Of a stretch of 5,484 nt of DNA, positions 5,049 through 5,484 are shown piece after piece (the stretch's first letter is position 1; every line of letters starts with the position of its first letter). Source of the DNA: an uncultured bacterium (GTDB lineage Bacteria > Cyanobacteriota > Vampirovibrionia > Gastranaerophilales > Gastranaerophilaceae); assembly GCA_900555175.1 (NCBI GenBank), contig USJT01000089.1, forward strand, positions 1-5,484, read 5' to 3'. The notes below the pieces were generated by a model. It was not told the origin of the DNA and searched no databases. It was given only the letters and a program-made list of their open reading frames with translations. The position numbers and the translations under genes are program-made.

Positions 5049-5484
5049 ATGTTTATAGACATCGATTGCAGCCAAATGAAAAAATATAACCAAAATGCTT
5101 ACGGGGATTACTTCATATCCAAACGCTACCCCGATGAAGCAAAACTTATTGCTGTTCTCTCTGACGGACTCGGAAGCGGTATCAAGGCAAATATTCTTTC
5201 TTGTATGACTGCAACCATGCTTTTAAAATTTATTGAAGGAGATCAAATTCCGATAAGCAAAGCCGCAGAAATTATAATGAACTCTCTGCCTGTTTGTCAG
5301 GTAAGAAAAATAAGTTACTCAACATTTTCAGCAATCGAAGTTGACGATGACGGAAATGCAAAAATCGTTGAAGAAGGAAATCCTGAATTTATTTGGCTTA
5401 GAAATAACGAAGTTATGAAACCGGATTTTAAATCCATACCTTCAAAAACCTTCAAAAACAGATGCCTGAAAGTTTACAGAGTTA
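5049..5484 (+). CDS. SpoIIE/PP2C-type serine/threonine phosphatase, N-terminal part (cut by window edge)
   Basis: The frame is open from the ATG at 5049 to the window end (145 codons plus one base). It starts MFIDIDCSQMKKYNQNAYGD and contains the PP2C metal-site landmarks: a Gly-Asp at residues 19-20 and SDGLGSGIKAN at 38-48, with Asp39 expected to bind the Mn/Mg pair. STFSAIEVDDDGNAKIVEEGNP (about 91-112) fits the next strands of the SpoIIE fold. This family removes phosphate from Ser/Thr on partner proteins such as anti-sigma-factor antagonists. An in-frame stop at 5022-5024 and the lack of any other ATG fix the start, yet no Shine-Dalgarno precedes it. Translation may be coupled to hydS, which ends 31 bases upstream. 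Phosphatases of this type are known next to group C sensory hydrogenases, so it is the probable output enzyme of the sensor. The target is not in view. Confidence 0.88.
   Translation, partial: MFIDIDCSQMKKYNQNAYGDYFISKRYPDEAKLIAVLSDGLGSGIKANILSCMTATMLLKFIEGDQIPISKAAEIIMNSLPVCQVRKISYSTFSAIEVDDDGNAKIVEEGNPEFIWLRNNEVMKPDFKSIPSKTFKNRCLKVYRV

Noticed and set aside
1..5484. CRISPR array, tRNA/rRNA, insertion sequence or phage genes
   Set aside because: No regularly spaced repeats, cloverleaf sequence, transposase motifs or terminal repeats were seen on either strand.

Overview
The window is AT-rich (roughly one third G+C by eye), densely coded, and has short gaps between genes. An [FeFe]-hydrogenase-family protein and two other iron-sulfur or redox-linked genes point to an anaerobic, probably fermentative bacterium. 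The style would fit gut Firmicutes or the non-photosynthetic cyanobacterial relatives (Gastranaerophilales/Melainabacteria). That placement is a guess: there is no rRNA and no strictly lineage-specific gene here.

Layout. The left part is read on the minus strand: mtnA (436-1491) and, 132 bases beyond it, the first 101 codons of glyA (303 down to 1, running off the window). glyA has its own near-consensus promoter in the gap. A 128-base divergent intergenic region (1492-1619) then separates mtnA from purB, which runs rightward (1620-2909) and appears to be leaderless. After a 100-base gap with an extended -10 promoter comes a rightward three-gene unit: a small thioredoxin-like [2Fe-2S] ferredoxin (3010-3252), a sensory-type [FeFe]-hydrogenase with a PAS domain (3290-5017), and the start of a SpoIIE/PP2C-type protein phosphatase (5049 to the window end). 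No stretch over 300 bases lacks a gene.

How the genes fit together. glyA, purB and mtnA are housekeeping genes of one-carbon, purine and methylthioadenosine (or 5'-deoxynucleoside) metabolism. They are not obviously one regulatory unit, since each has its own promoter candidate. The right-hand operon is the notable part. The hydrogenase-like protein keeps all four H-cluster cysteines but has alanine where catalytic enzymes have the proton-relay cysteine. It also carries an extra Fe-S cluster motif and a PAS domain, and it is followed at once by a phosphatase gene. This is the arrangement of group C (HydS-like) sensory hydrogenases. I read it as a putative H2 or redox sensing module whose output is Ser/Thr dephosphorylation of an unknown partner. 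The family arrangement has been described before; what is uncharacterised here is the target, the operator-like dyad at the operon promoter, and the phosphatase start, which has no Shine-Dalgarno sequence.
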